Shown: positions 1 through 8,321 of the stretch, one piece after another
Layout: each line of letters starts with the position of its first letter
Numbering within the stretch: the stretch's first letter is position 1
Source: Jejuia sp049889775
Lineage (GTDB): Bacteria; Bacteroidota; Bacteroidia; Flavobacteriales; Flavobacteriaceae
DNA length: 64,000 bases
NCBI GenBank assembly: GCA_049889775.1
Contig: JBMHCT010000035.1
Location: 1-64,000 of the forward strand
Direction: 5' to 3'
Notes under the pieces: model-generated
The model's input: the letters and a program-made list of their open reading frames with translations, nothing else
Databases searched by the model: none
What the model was told of the DNA's origin: nothing
Made by a program: the position numbers and the translations under genes

Positions 1-50
1 TGACCGTCTGCTTAGAAGGCAGATGCTCTATCCAGCTGAGCTACGCGACC
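1..50 (-). tRNA. tRNA-Arg (anticodon TCT), cut by the window edge
   Basis: Read on the minus strand from position 50 downward, the sequence starts with acceptor strand GGTCGCG, followed by a D arm containing CTCAGCTGGATAGAG. Next comes an anticodon stem TCTGC/GCAGA closing the loop CTTCTAA, which gives anticodon TCT (reads AGA). The rest of the molecule (T arm and 3' acceptor strand) lies beyond the left edge. Confidence 0.93.
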
Positions 51-125
51 ATTAAAGCGGTGCAAATATAAAACATCTTGATAATAAAACAAGACAAATG
101 TTTTTTAATTTGCTACGAAATTTAG

Positions 126-1214
126 CTAATCAAAATAGCTGAAAGTCTCCCCGTCTTTTATGTTTAAAAGCGATTCGTAAATTAATTTAATTACATTTTC
201 CACGTCGTCTTTATGTACCATTTCTACAGTAGTATGCATGTAACGTAATGGCAACGAAATTAATGCAGAAGCAACTCCACCATTACTATACGCAAAGGCA
301 TCCGTATCAGTTCCTGTTGCTCGTGATAGAGCCGAACGCTGGAAAGGTATTTTCTTGTCTTCTGCTGTATCTATAATTAAATCTCTTAATTTTTGCTGAA
401 CTGCAGGTGCATAAGCCACAACTGGCCCCTTACCTATCTCCATATGCCCTTGTTTCTTTTGATCGATCATGGGTGTAGTTGTATCATGCGTAACATCGGT
501 AATGATTGCTGCATTGGGCTTTATGGTTTCGGCAATCATTTCCGCTCCACGTAAACCTATTTCTTCCTGTACCGCATTTGTAATATAGAGTCCGAAAGGC
601 AACTCTTTTTTATTCTCTTTTAACAAACGTGCTACTTCTGCTACCATAAAACCACCCATTCGATTATCGATAGCTCGACATACAAATTTATCTCCGTTAA
701 GAACATGGAATTCATCTGGATATGTAATGACACAACCTACATGAACGCCTAGTTTTTCAACTTCTTCTTTATTAGCACAACCACAATCAATGAAAATGTT
801 ATCTGGTTTTGGAGGCTCCTCTTTCACTCTACTTCTTGTATGTATTGCTGGCCAACCAAAAACCCCTTTTACTATCCCGTTTTTAGTATGAATATTAACC
901 ACTTTACTTGGTGCTATTTGGTGGTCGCTGCCGCCATTTCTAATGACGTAAATAAGTCCGTTGTCTGATATATAATTAACGTACCAAGAAATCTCATCGG
1001 CATGTCCCTCAATAACTACCTTGTATTTCGCTTTAGGATTAATCACTCCAACCGCGGTTCCATACGTATCGGTAATAAACTCATCAACGTAGGGTTTTAA
1101 GTAATCCATCCAGAGTTTTTGTCCGTCCCATTCATAACCAGTGGGTGAGGCATTATTTAAATATTTTTCTAAGAATTCTAATGATTTTTTATTTAAAATC
1201 GATTTTTTCGCCAT
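126..1214 (-). CDS. M42 family metallopeptidase (glutamyl/deblocking aminopeptidase type)
   Basis: A 362-residue cytosolic aminopeptidase of family M42, which uses two metal ions to trim N-terminal residues from peptides, usually as a large tetrahedral complex. The family's metal and catalytic positions are visible in order: EGHADE (His near 68), DNRMGG (Asp near 181), QEEIG (catalytic and metal Glu near 213), ITDVTHD (Asp near 238) and HTTVEMVHKDD (His near 326). The start is set at the ATG in front of AKKSIL, six codons inside the longest frame, because relatives as I remember them begin there. It is divergent from the DUF4294 gene across a 383-base gap. Natural substrate is unknown. Confidence 0.9.
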   Translation of the reverse strand: MAKKSILNKKSLEFLEKYLNNASPTGYEWDGQKLWMDYLKPYVDEFITDTYGTAVGVINPKAKYKVVIEGHADEISWYVNYISDNGLIYVIRNGGSDHQIAPSKVVNIHTKNGIVKGVFGWPAIHTRSRVKEEPPKPDNIFIDCGCANKEEVEKLGVHVGCVITYPDEFHVLNGDKFVCRAIDNRMGGFMVAEVARLLKENKKELPFGLYITNAVQEEIGLRGAEMIAETIKPNAAIITDVTHDTTTPMIDQKKQGHMEIGKGPVVAYAPAVQQKLRDLIIDTAEDKKIPFQRSALSRATGTDTDAFAYSNGGVASALISLPLRYMHTTVEMVHKDDVENVIKLIYESLLNIKDGETFSYFD

Positions 1215-1384
1215 GTGTTTTAGATTTTGCACTAAAATAGTAATTATGAAAATATTTTGTAACTATTTGTATTCATATTATTGGCAGGAGACAGATGATG
1301 GAGGACGGACGTAATAAGCGATAAAATTCTTGTACTTTTTTAATATTAATGCCGAAAAATAAACAGTAAAAATAAGACGTTACT

Positions 1385-1475
1385 GCATTAAGCATAGTAG
1401 CGGCAGCTTTTGGCGAGGCGAGCATCGAGCCAAAACTATTAGCGCATAGCCTGACCCGAGCATGGGGTTTTCTTT
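1385..1475 (+). repeat. Stem-loop intergenic repeat, copy 1
   Basis: The core is AGCGGCAGC followed by a perfect 7-bp inverted repeat, TTTTGGC (1408-1414) and GCCAAAA (1429-1435), then CTATTAGCGCATAGCCTGACC. It ends with CCC-gagcat-GGG and a pyrimidine-rich tail. The same layout, diverged and in the other orientation, is at 12941-13100. It resembles a family of stem-loop elements I remember from flavobacterial intergenic regions; the family assignment is from memory. Confidence 0.55.
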
Positions 1476-1541
1476 AACTTTTGTAAGTAAACATCTAGGG
1501 GAATACCCTAATTATTGGGTTTGAATTTATTGGTAAAATAG

Positions 1542-1569
1542 TTTGTGATGCTTCAAATTATTAACTTTG
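1542..1569 (+). promoter_or_regulatory. Promoter of the DUF4294 gene
   Basis: TTTG (1542-1545), 16 bases, then TAACTTTG (1562-1569). This fits the Bacteroidota -33/-7 pattern (TTTG and TAnnTTTG), though the spacer is slightly short. It lies 28 bases before the ATG. Confidence 0.5.
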
Positions 1570-1597
1570 ACACAGTATTTGCTCCAAAGCACTTTAC

Positions 1598-2278
1598 ATG
1601 AAATACTTAAAATACATACTCCTTTTTACATCGGTTACCGTGTTTGCGCAAGTGAATGAAGTAGCGCAGGATTCTACGGATGTGACGTATATTGTGGTTG
1701 AGGGGGATTCTATACCAAAAACTGCGATTGATTTGGATGAGGTGATGCTCTTGCATAGGCTGAAATTTGATAGTAAGGAAGACCGCATTCGTTACTTGAT
1801 TTTACGCCGAAAAACGATTAAGGTATACCCCTATGCGAAAATGGCTGCCGAACGTTTGGACTCTTTAACCAAAACGTTGCAAACGATGACTAAAAAGCGC
1901 CAAAGAAAGCGCTATACCAAAAAAGTACAGAAATATATTGAGGGTGAATTTTCGGATGAATTGAAAAAATTAACCCGAACGGAAGGTCAGATTTTGGTAA
2001 AACTGATTCACAGACAAACAGGACGAACAGCGTTTGATTTGGTGAAGGAACTACGCAATGGCTGGCGCGCCTTTTGGTATAATACCACAGCTAATGTTTT
2101 TGATATTAAGTTGAAAAAAGAATTTGATCCTTGGAATGAAAAAGAAGATTATTTGATTGAAGACATCTTACAACGTAATTTCCAAAATGGCAGATTAGAG
2201 CGCCAAAAATCTGTATTGGATATTGATTTTTATGAGCTTACCAATAAGTGGGTTTACAACAAAATGGCTAAAGAATAA
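1598..2278 (+). CDS. DUF4294 domain-containing secreted protein
   Basis: A 226-residue protein of a Bacteroidota family of unknown function (DUF4294). It begins with a signal peptide (hydrophobic stretch to about residue 18, with VFAQ before the cleavage point). A short linker is followed by a basic, helical domain (residues 55-205) in which Lys/Arg-rich helices around 75-130 dominate. A conserved-looking aromatic stretch, NGWRAFWYNTTA, is near residue 155. It is probably periplasmic. Two bases separate it from the hemolysin III-like gene, so the two are probably co-transcribed. No catalytic motif is visible. Confidence 0.82.
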   Translation: MKYLKYILLFTSVTVFAQVNEVAQDSTDVTYIVVEGDSIPKTAIDLDEVMLLHRLKFDSKEDRIRYLILRRKTIKVYPYAKMAAERLDSLTKTLQTMTKKRQRKRYTKKVQKYIEGEFSDELKKLTRTEGQILVKLIHRQTGRTAFDLVKELRNGWRAFWYNTTANVFDIKLKKEFDPWNEKEDYLIEDILQRNFQNGRLERQKSVLDIDFYELTNKWVYNKMAKE

Positions 2279-2280
2279 AC

Positions 2281-2907
2281 ATGCGCATACAGACGGCTTT
2301 AGAAGAAAAACTGAATGCAATAAGTCATGCCATTGGTGCCATTTTTGGTTTAGTAGCTTTAATTTTACTGATTGTTTTTGATACCAAAAAAACAGATTAC
2401 AGTTTAACTAGTGTTATTATTTATGGGTTTTCCATTATTATACTGTTTTCTGCTTCTACATTTTATCATGCCGCAAAAGACGAACGTAAAAAGCGCTTTT
2501 TAAGAGTTATTGATCATGTTAGTATCTACCTTTTAATTGCGGGTACGTACTCCCCAGTGCTTCTTATAACTCTGGAAGAGAGCTTTGGATGGACCTTATT
2601 TTATGTTGTTTGGGGCATAGCGGGGTTTGGTGTTCTTTTAAAAACGTTTTTTACTGGAAGGTTTGAAGTATTTTCCACACTGCTCTATCTGGCAATGGGA
2701 TGGCTTATTGTTTTTGACTTTGAAACATTATCTCAATTGATGCACAGCGACGGGATTTTATTGCTCTTTGCGGGAGGGTTGGCTTATACCGTTGGCATCA
2801 TTTTTTATGTAATTGAAAGGATCCCTTATAATCACGTTATTTGGCATGTGTTTGTGTTTGCTGGTGCTATTTGTCATTTCTTTATGATACTTTTATATGT
2901 GATATGA
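2281..2907 (+). CDS. Hemolysin III family (PAQR-like) membrane protein
   Basis: A 208-residue integral membrane protein with seven predicted transmembrane helices, of the hemolysin III / PAQR superfamily. The family's polar metal-site positions are present: FSASTFYHA (Ser and His, helix 2), IDHVSIYL (Asp-His, helix 3) and a C-terminal pair in HVIWHVF with a further His in AICHF. Bacterial members are poorly understood; some affect membrane homeostasis, and lysis of blood cells is not a safe inference. The gene directly follows DUF4294, and its TGA overlaps the next ATG (ATGA at 2904-2907). Confidence 0.85.
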   Translation: MRIQTALEEKLNAISHAIGAIFGLVALILLIVFDTKKTDYSLTSVIIYGFSIIILFSASTFYHAAKDERKKRFLRVIDHVSIYLLIAGTYSPVLLITLEESFGWTLFYVVWGIAGFGVLLKTFFTGRFEVFSTLLYLAMGWLIVFDFETLSQLMHSDGILLLFAGGLAYTVGIIFYVIERIPYNHVIWHVFVFAGAICHFFMILLYVI

Positions 2908-3398
2908 TTGAGTTTTTAAAAGCTTCCACCGGAACACATTTTAAATTAATTGAAGATTTAGCTAGTACTATTTGGAACAAACATTACATCCCAATTATTG
3001 GTAAAGCCCAAGTGGCCTATATGCTTGATAAATTTCAATCGAAATCTGTAATAGCTGACCAAGTTTCTAGTGGATACCACTATTATATTTTGAAAAATAA
3101 TTTGGATAATGTTGGGTATATCTGCATTAAAGAAGAGAATGACAGCCTATTTTTAAGTAAGCTATATGTTTTAAAATATTTTAGAGGAAAAGGTTTTGGG
3201 AAACAAGCTATGTCTTTTATTGAAACTAAAGCAAAGGAACTGAAATGTAAATCTATATCACTCACGGTTAATAAAAATAATAGCCATTCTATTAAGGCTT
3301 ATGAAAAATTAGGCTTTAAAAACTTAGGTGAAATTGTTATTGATATTGGAAATGGATTTGTGATGGATGATTACAGGATGTCCAAAATTATAAAATAA
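2904..3398 (+). CDS. GNAT family N-acetyltransferase
   Basis: A 164-residue acetyl-CoA-dependent acyltransferase of the GNAT fold. Motif A is clear: the beta strand SKLYVLKYF followed by RGKGFGKQAM, matching the R/Q-x-x-G-x-G/A pyrophosphate loop. The downstream SISLTVNKNNSHSIKAYEKLGF is the typical motif B region (Asn and Tyr in N-x-x-A-x-x-x-Y-E-K-L-G-F). The start is the ATG overlapping the previous stop; a longer frame reaching 2841 would be translated out of the hemolysin III-like coding sequence and is rejected. Substrate unknown; it could acetylate a small metabolite or a protein. Confidence 0.85.
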   Translation: MIEFLKASTGTHFKLIEDLASTIWNKHYIPIIGKAQVAYMLDKFQSKSVIADQVSSGYHYYILKNNLDNVGYICIKEENDSLFLSKLYVLKYFRGKGFGKQAMSFIETKAKELKCKSISLTVNKNNSHSIKAYEKLGFKNLGEIVIDIGNGFVMDDYRMSKIIK

Positions 3399-3406
3399 TT
3401 TTTGAC

Positions 3407-3427
3407 ACCCTGAACATGTTTCAGGGT
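3407..3427. terminator. Stem-loop terminator between convergent genes
   Basis: ACCCTGAA (3407-3414) pairs perfectly with TTCAGGGT (3420-3427) around a 5-base loop. It lies between the ends of the acetyltransferase and hemoglobin genes. The following CTTATTTTC is only a weak U-tract. Confidence 0.6.
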
Positions 3428-3478
3428 CTTATTTTCTTCATTAGATTCTGAATCAAGTTAAGAATGACAACTCACCCC

Positions 3479-3865
3479 TTAAATTCTTGCCTCAAAGATT
3501 TTCAAATGGATAAATGTAGCCATTTTTCTAGCGCGTCGTTTGGCGTTTTCGGCATAATCGCCCTCATAAAATTCATCAATAGTTTGAATCCAGAGATTTA
3601 GCCAAATTCCAAAATGCGTTTCAGTAATTGTTTGATTAAACTCTTTATCCACTTTTACATGCGCTTCTAGCGGATCTCCATAATACTTTGTCTTTATAAA
3701 CAAACTCGATTCCCAAAATGTTGTAAGGCACTCTACATGTTCATCCCAGTCCGAAATAGTATCGTTAAAGAAAGGAGCTAACACTTCATCCTTTCTTACT
3801 TTAGAATAGAATGTATTTACCAACTTGAAAATATCTGCTTTAGTAGTAATATCTGTTTTTTGCAT
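3479..3865 (-). CDS. Group III truncated hemoglobin
   Basis: A 128-residue single-domain globin of the truncated 2-over-2 class, group III. It shows the expected pattern: a helix B Tyr (FYSKV, residue 20), the motif LAPFFND, the D-W-x-x-H motif near 39-43, FW at 50-51, a proximal His at 69 (EAHVKVD), and Trp in HFGIWL. It probably binds heme and O2, NO or another ligand in the cytosol. On the minus strand TACTTTTG (3870-3877) sits only four bases before the ATG, suggesting a leaderless or nearly leaderless transcript. Confidence 0.88.
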   Translation of the reverse strand: MQKTDITTKADIFKLVNTFYSKVRKDEVLAPFFNDTISDWDEHVECLTTFWESSLFIKTKYYGDPLEAHVKVDKEFNQTITETHFGIWLNLWIQTIDEFYEGDYAENAKRRARKMATFIHLKIFEARI

Positions 3866-3869
3866 ACTT

Positions 3870-3877
3870 CAAAAGTA
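3870..3877 (-). promoter_or_regulatory. -7 element of the truncated hemoglobin gene
   Basis: TACTTTTG on the minus strand matches TAnnTTTG. The four-base distance to ATG would put the transcription start at or next to the start codon. No convincing -33 TTTG is present, so this is a candidate only. Confidence 0.35.
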
Positions 3878-3954
3878 AAATTTTGAATACTTCTATGGCT
3901 AAGAAATTCTTAATTCTTAATTCATTATTCATAATTGGTTACTATTTTAGCATC

Positions 3955-4746
3955 ATGATTTCGGTAACAATCCTAGGTGCTGGAAATGTTGGCACTCACC
4001 TATTTAAAGCATTCAAAAAAAACAATCAAGTTTCTATAAAACAATGGTTTAATAGAAATTTGGATGCGATATCTACTTATGAAAATGAGGTTAATATAAC
4101 CGATGAATTAAACAATTTGGAGGAAGCTGATGTTTATATCATTACAGTAAGCGATGAGGCGGTGGCCAATGTATCTTCTAAACTTCCTTTTGAAAATCGT
4201 TTAGTAGTTCATACAGCTGGTAGTGTAAATATTCATGATCTTGATAAGAAGCATAAACGAGGGGTTTTTTATCCATTGCAATCCATTAGTAAAAATGCTG
4301 TTTTAGACTTTGTTAATGTACCAATTGGTATTGAAACGATTGATAAAAAAGACTATCATATTTTGAAGGAATTAGCACTTGCTATTGGCAGTCCTGTTAA
4401 AAAGATAAATGGAGATCAAAGAAAAGTGCTCCACTTAGCGGCTGTTTTTGTCAGTAATTTCACCAACCAGATGTATCGTATCGCGCATGAAATAACGGAG
4501 TCTCAAGCGGCGGACTTCGATTTATTAAAACCTCTTATTTTAGAAACTGCCAAAAAAGTACAAGATATGTCGCCCTACATGGCGCAAACTGGACCAGCAA
4601 AACGCGGTAACTTAAAAACCATTAAAAAGCATTTAGCTTTACTTGAAAAAGAGCAACACAAAGATATTTATAAGTTAATTACAAAATCAATTCAAGATAC
4701 GCATGGTACTTCTACTGCGCTCAGCAACAAAAGACAAAAAAACTAA
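3955..4746 (+). CDS. Rossmann-like / DUF2520 domain protein
   Basis: A 263-residue protein with an N-terminal NAD(P)-binding Rossmann domain (GAGNVG at residues 8-13; the remainder to about 120) and a C-terminal helical DUF2520 domain (about 130-255). The architecture resembles prephenate, 6-phosphogluconate or pyrroline-carboxylate dehydrogenases, but no substrate is known. The start is placed at ATG 3955 (ISVTILG). The open frame continues upstream, but that part reads through AT-rich direct repeats (TTAATTC) and overlaps the hemoglobin promoter. Its stop overlaps the kdsC start by one base, so the two are translationally coupled. Confidence 0.83.
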   Translation: MISVTILGAGNVGTHLFKAFKKNNQVSIKQWFNRNLDAISTYENEVNITDELNNLEEADVYIITVSDEAVANVSSKLPFENRLVVHTAGSVNIHDLDKKHKRGVFYPLQSISKNAVLDFVNVPIGIETIDKKDYHILKELALAIGSPVKKINGDQRKVLHLAAVFVSNFTNQMYRIAHEITESQAADFDLLKPLILETAKKVQDMSPYMAQTGPAKRGNLKTIKKHLALLEKEQHKDIYKLITKSIQDTHGTSTALSNKRQKN

Positions 4747-5276
4747 TGGAAGACAAAAGCTACAAAGAACTCTTAAACGGTATTACCACTTTTATTTTTG
4801 ACATAGACGGCGTACTGACCGATGGTACTGTTCATGTTACAAGTAGTGGCGAAATGCTAAGAAACATGAATATTAAAGATGGTTATGCTCTTAAAACCGC
4901 TATAGATAAAGGCTACAACGTTTGTATTATTTCCGGAGGAAGTAATGAAGGCGTGCGCATGCGTTTAAAAGGCCTGGGTATCACAGATATTTATTTAGGT
5001 GCCCACAACAAGATTGAACAGCTTGATGATTACTTTTCCAAGAAAGATATAACTTCGGAGCAGGCGCTTTACATGGGTGATGATATTCCAGATTACCTAG
5101 TTATGAAGGGTATCGGTCTCCCCTGTTGTCCGCAAGACGCAGTTCAAGAAATAAAAGCTGTTTCAAAATATGTGTCTCATAAAAATGGTGGACAAGGAGC
5201 GGTAAGAGATGTAATTGAACAAGTGTTGAAAGTTCAAGGTAAATGGAGTGGGAATTTTGATGCTAAGTATGATTAA
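4746..5276 (+). CDS. kdsC: 3-deoxy-D-manno-octulosonate 8-phosphate phosphatase (KdsC)
   Basis: A 176-residue HAD-superfamily phosphatase without a cap domain. It removes phosphate from Kdo-8-phosphate to give Kdo for the inner core of lipopolysaccharide. The HAD motifs are plain: FDIDGVLTDG with catalytic Asp19 and Asp21, IISGGSN (motif II), a Lys in the K-I-E-Q-L region, and YMGDDIPD (motif IV). The length equals that of typical KdsC. The upstream DUF2520 gene overlaps by one base; a small membrane protein and a UbiA prenyltransferase follow, so the group looks like an envelope-related operon. Confidence 0.9.
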   Translation: MEDKSYKELLNGITTFIFDIDGVLTDGTVHVTSSGEMLRNMNIKDGYALKTAIDKGYNVCIISGGSNEGVRMRLKGLGITDIYLGAHNKIEQLDDYFSKKDITSEQALYMGDDIPDYLVMKGIGLPCCPQDAVQEIKAVSKYVSHKNGGQGAVRDVIEQVLKVQGKWSGNFDAKYD

Positions 5277-5342
5277 TTCAAGCAATCAGTTGCAGTCTCA
5301 GTATGCAGTATTTCATATAAGCTTTTAGATTTTGGTGTATTA

Positions 5343-5678
5343 ATGAGACGCAAGCGTAGACGTATTAGCAACGGATTTGGTTACATAGGCTTTGGCAATA
5401 AGCAAAGTAACTTTAATCAAAAAAATGAGAATCCGTTTTCTGCTGCCAAAGAGCGTTTACATGAAGCGTCACATTACCATTTTCAGCTCGATTTTAAACA
5501 TGAAAAACTATCAAAAGCGGATAAAGAACTCATCAAAACTAAAATTCGTAAGGCTGAAAAACGCAAAGTAATTATTGCTGCGGTTTTAACAGTTATTGTT
5601 ATTACAATTCTGTTTTTCCTAATTAAAGCCTATATTTTTACGGCTGTTGACAATCGCAATACCCCAATTGAATATTGA
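5343..5678 (+). CDS. Small basic membrane protein of unknown function
   Basis: A 111-residue protein I do not recognise. The N-terminus is very basic (RRKRRR), a charged segment follows (residues 30-80, Lys/Glu/His rich), and a single transmembrane helix occupies about residues 80-100. The basic side would face the cytosol under the positive-inside rule. Its TGA overlaps the TTG start of the UbiA gene, which supports a real, coupled gene. It lies 66 bases after kdsC. Confidence 0.65.
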   Translation: MRRKRRRISNGFGYIGFGNKQSNFNQKNENPFSAAKERLHEASHYHFQLDFKHEKLSKADKELIKTKIRKAEKRKVIIAAVLTVIVITILFFLIKAYIFTAVDNRNTPIEY

Positions 5679-6583
5679 AGTTTCTAAATCTTATCCGTTG
5701 GAAAAATTTAATGATGATTGCCTTAGTGCAATTATTGATTAAATACGCACTTTTAGAAACCTTTGGAGTACAAACTGCTTTGGATAGCTTAGGTATATTG
5801 CTTTTGATATTTTCTACTATTTGTATCGCTGCCGCAGGAAATATCATTAACGATATTTTTGATGTTCAAACCGATAGTATTAACAAACCTGATAAAATCG
5901 TTATAGGAAAATCTATTTCAGAAAAAACAGCGTTTAATCTTTTCATTGCGCTTAATGTAATTGGTGTTGGTGTTGGTTTTTACATATCTCATCGTGTTGG
6001 GCAACCTGCATTCTTTAGCGTTTTTGTGGTGATTTCTGCACTGCTTTATATTTATGCATCTTACCTTAAAGGTATTGCTCTAGTGGGCAATATAGTTGTT
6101 TCGGCATTAGTGAGCACAAGTGTATTAATTGTTGGGTTATTTGAACTAACGCCCAATCTCACCGATTTAAATAGAGATATTCAGATCATTTTTTTTAAAA
6201 TTATTTTGAACTATGCTGTATTCGCATTTATGATTAACCTACTGCGTGAAATTGCAAAAGACATTGAAGATGTAGGTGGAGATTATAAAGCTGGATTAAG
6301 GACATTACCCATCCTAATTGGAAGAGAACGTACTAAAAACGTACTTTCTGTTCTTCATTTAGCGCCTTTATGTCTTCTAATTTTTTATTGTATATCTGAA
6401 TTGTACAATCAACAAATTTCACTAATCTATTTTTTGATAGGTATCATTGGTCCTTTAATCTATGTTTCAATGAAGCTATTTCAAGCTAAAACTAAATCTG
6501 ATTTCCGCCATATTTCATGTGTTTATAAGTTGATTATGCTTTTTGGTATGCTTTCTTTACTTTTATACAAGTTCGTAATTTAA
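5675..6583 (+). CDS. UbiA family prenyltransferase
   Basis: A 302-residue polytopic membrane enzyme of the UbiA superfamily, which joins an isoprenoid diphosphate to an acceptor. The first Asp-rich motif is NDIFDVQTD (near residue 59-67, followed by NKPDK) and the second is EIAKDIEDVGGD (near 190). Flavobacterial relatives are often labelled geranylgeranylglycerol-phosphate geranylgeranyltransferase, but the acceptor is not visible here; menaquinone or heme pathways are alternatives. The start is TTG, overlapping the previous TGA. A later Met pair would delete the conserved first helix, so TTG is preferred. Confidence 0.83.
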   Translation: MKFLNLIRWKNLMMIALVQLLIKYALLETFGVQTALDSLGILLLIFSTICIAAAGNIINDIFDVQTDSINKPDKIVIGKSISEKTAFNLFIALNVIGVGVGFYISHRVGQPAFFSVFVVISALLYIYASYLKGIALVGNIVVSALVSTSVLIVGLFELTPNLTDLNRDIQIIFFKIILNYAVFAFMINLLREIAKDIEDVGGDYKAGLRTLPILIGRERTKNVLSVLHLAPLCLLIFYCISELYNQQISLIYFLIGIIGPLIYVSMKLFQAKTKSDFRHISCVYKLIMLFGMLSLLLYKFVI

Positions 6584-6589
6584 TAATCT

Positions 6590-6613
6590 CACAAAGGCGC
6601 AAAGACGCAAAGT
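6590..6613 (+). repeat. Three-copy octamer, CGCAAAGA type
   Basis: Three consecutive octamers, CACAAAGG, CGCAAAGA and CGCAAAGT, lie in the gap after the UbiA gene. The same motif (CGCAAAGGCGCAAAGACGCAAAG) is, as I remember it, scattered through intergenic regions of many unrelated bacteria. It has no known role. Confidence 0.55.
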
Positions 6614-6680
6614 AACGGTCTAGAGAGAGACTTGATTTTGGTAACGAATGTTTTGAAAAGCCTGCGCAAGAAATTAAAAT

Positions 6681-7274
6681 ATGCTTAAAGAAAAACTAAA
6701 ACATCATAACATTATTTTAGCATCGCAATCACCAAGGCGACAAGCATTTTTTAAGGAACTAGATGTCGATTTTGAAATACGATTAAAACCTGTAAAAGAA
6801 GAATATCCGCCTAGATTAACACATTTTGAAATCAGTAATTATTTAGCCCAACTCAAAGCACTTCCATTTAAGAATGAATTACATCCTAAAGATATTCTTA
6901 TTACCAGTGATACTATTGTGTGGCACAATCACGAAGCCTTAGGCAAGCCAAGAGATAGAAATGAAGCTATTTCTATATTAACATCGTTAAGTAATGCGAC
7001 GCATGAAGTAATTACTTCGGTGTGTTTTACAACCACTTCTTTTGAAAAAACACTTTATAATACTACCAAAGTGACTTTTAAGGCACTTAAAGATTCTGAA
7101 ATTGAATATTATGTGGACAATTTTAAACCTTTTGATAAAGCAGGAGCATATGGTATTCAAGATTGGATTGGACAAATAGCTGTTACCAAAATTGAAGGTT
7201 CCTATTTTAATGTGATGGGATTACCCATACACCTTGTTTATAAAACGTTAAATGACATTGTGGACCTTGAATAA
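6681..7274 (+). CDS. maf: Maf family nucleoside triphosphate pyrophosphatase
   Basis: A 197-residue Maf/HAM1-fold enzyme that hydrolyses non-canonical or methylated nucleoside triphosphates (dTTP/UTP type in the YhdE branch) to monophosphates. The diagnostic N-terminal SQSPRR (residues 16-21) is present, followed by TSDTIVW with the catalytic Asp, KPRDRNEA, and KAGAYGIQDW near 150. Historically the family was called a septum formation inhibitor, but the pyrophosphatase role is the better-supported one. A gap of 97 bases with an octamer repeat precedes it. Confidence 0.9.
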   Translation: MLKEKLKHHNIILASQSPRRQAFFKELDVDFEIRLKPVKEEYPPRLTHFEISNYLAQLKALPFKNELHPKDILITSDTIVWHNHEALGKPRDRNEAISILTSLSNATHEVITSVCFTTTSFEKTLYNTTKVTFKALKDSEIEYYVDNFKPFDKAGAYGIQDWIGQIAVTKIEGSYFNVMGLPIHLVYKTLNDIVDLE

Positions 7275-7368
7275 GTTTGTAATTTTAGAAAGGAATAATT
7301 GACTAAAGGCATTGCTATTGGTAAGTTGATTATGGCCTTTTTAGGATAAAAAATTAAAATGAAATCTC

Positions 7369-8286
7369 ATGAAAAAATTAAGTTTTATATACATATTATT
7401 TTTCTCTTTAGTACAATTCAACTGTGTTCATAAAGAGGCAAAAAAGGAATTAGCAGACAATTGGGAAACTCATTTTGTAGAAAAAGAAAAGATGGAAGCT
7501 CCAAAAATATCACAAGAATTCAAAACATATTGGTATGCTGGCGAAGCTGAAATTTCATCCTATAAACTAGAGCAAGCGCGCTATGGAGAAATACGTGAAG
7601 GTAAGGCTGTTTTAATTTACGTCACAGAAGACTTTCTACCAGATGTTCAAGTAAAAGCGGATTATCAAAACGAAACAAATATTCCCGTTTTAAAACTAAA
7701 TGCTACAAAAAATTTCAACACGGGTATTTATCCCTATTCCATCATGCAAAGTACATTTTACCCTGTGGCCAATAATAAACATGCTATAAAAGTATCAAGT
7801 TCTATGCAGGAATGGTGCGGTCACGTCTACGCGCAATTAAATAACAAAGCCCAGTTTAACATCATGTCTCACTCCTACTTTCAAGGTGAAGCTGATGAAA
7901 ACTTCAAATTAGATAAGGCTATTCTGGAAAATGAATTATGGAATCAACTTAGAATTGATCCAAAATCATTACCCACGGACTCTATATCCATCATTCCTTC
8001 GTTTGAATTTACAAGAATGAAACACATAGATATTAAAGCTTACGAAGCTGAAGCAACTTTAACTGAGAACAGCTATACAATAGACTATAAAAATTTGGAA
8101 AGAACTTTAACTATCAATTTCAATCCAGAATTCCCATTCGATATTGAATCTTGGGAAGAAACCTTTAAAAGTGGTGGTAAAACGTTAACTACAAAAGCCA
8201 CCAAACTCAAAACTATAAAATCGCCTTACTGGCAAAAAAACAGTAATAAATTTCAAGTTCTTAGAGATACACTACAATTAAAATAA
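7369..8286 (+). CDS. Lipoprotein of unknown function, downstream of maf
   Basis: A 305-residue protein with a lipoprotein signal (hydrophobic 4-17, then QFNC with Cys19), so it is probably anchored in a membrane facing the periplasm. The body is beta-rich with a Trp/Tyr-rich N-terminal part (WYAGEAEISSY) and a conserved-looking MQEWCGHVY near residue 145. Relatives in databases often carry the name 'septum formation inhibitor Maf', which I believe was copied from the neighbouring gene: there is no SQSPRR motif or Maf fold signature here. No enzymatic motif is recognised. Confidence 0.75.
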   Translation: MKKLSFIYILFFSLVQFNCVHKEAKKELADNWETHFVEKEKMEAPKISQEFKTYWYAGEAEISSYKLEQARYGEIREGKAVLIYVTEDFLPDVQVKADYQNETNIPVLKLNATKNFNTGIYPYSIMQSTFYPVANNKHAIKVSSSMQEWCGHVYAQLNNKAQFNIMSHSYFQGEADENFKLDKAILENELWNQLRIDPKSLPTDSISIIPSFEFTRMKHIDIKAYEAEATLTENSYTIDYKNLERTLTINFNPEFPFDIESWEETFKSGGKTLTTKATKLKTIKSPYWQKNSNKFQVLRDTLQLK

Positions 8287-8292
8287 TGCACC

Positions 8293-8300
8293 TATCTTTG
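8293..8300 (+). promoter_or_regulatory. -7 element of the MscS-like gene
   Basis: TATCTTTG, 21 bases before the ATG, matches TAnnTTTG. No clear -33 TTTG at the right distance; the upstream region is the end of the lipoprotein gene. Confidence 0.4.
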
Positions 8301-8321
8301 CATCATAGTTAACGAAAATCT

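Larger units (their letters stand above)
1215..1597. other. Intergenic region between divergent genes, with repeat element and promoter
   Basis: This 383-base gap has no credible gene. Its middle carries a stem-loop repeat (about 1385-1475), and its right end a Bacteroidota-type promoter (1542-1569) for the DUF4294 gene. Around 1496-1505 there is a short inverted repeat, TAGGG-GAATA-CCCTA. I see nothing recognisable in 1250-1380, and no clear TAnnTTTG box for the peptidase gene on the other strand. Confidence 0.6.

Noticed and set aside
2841..2903. Longer start of the acetyltransferase
   Set aside because: The upstream segment is coding sequence of the hemolysin III-like gene in another frame; ATG 2904 overlaps its stop in the usual ATGA arrangement.
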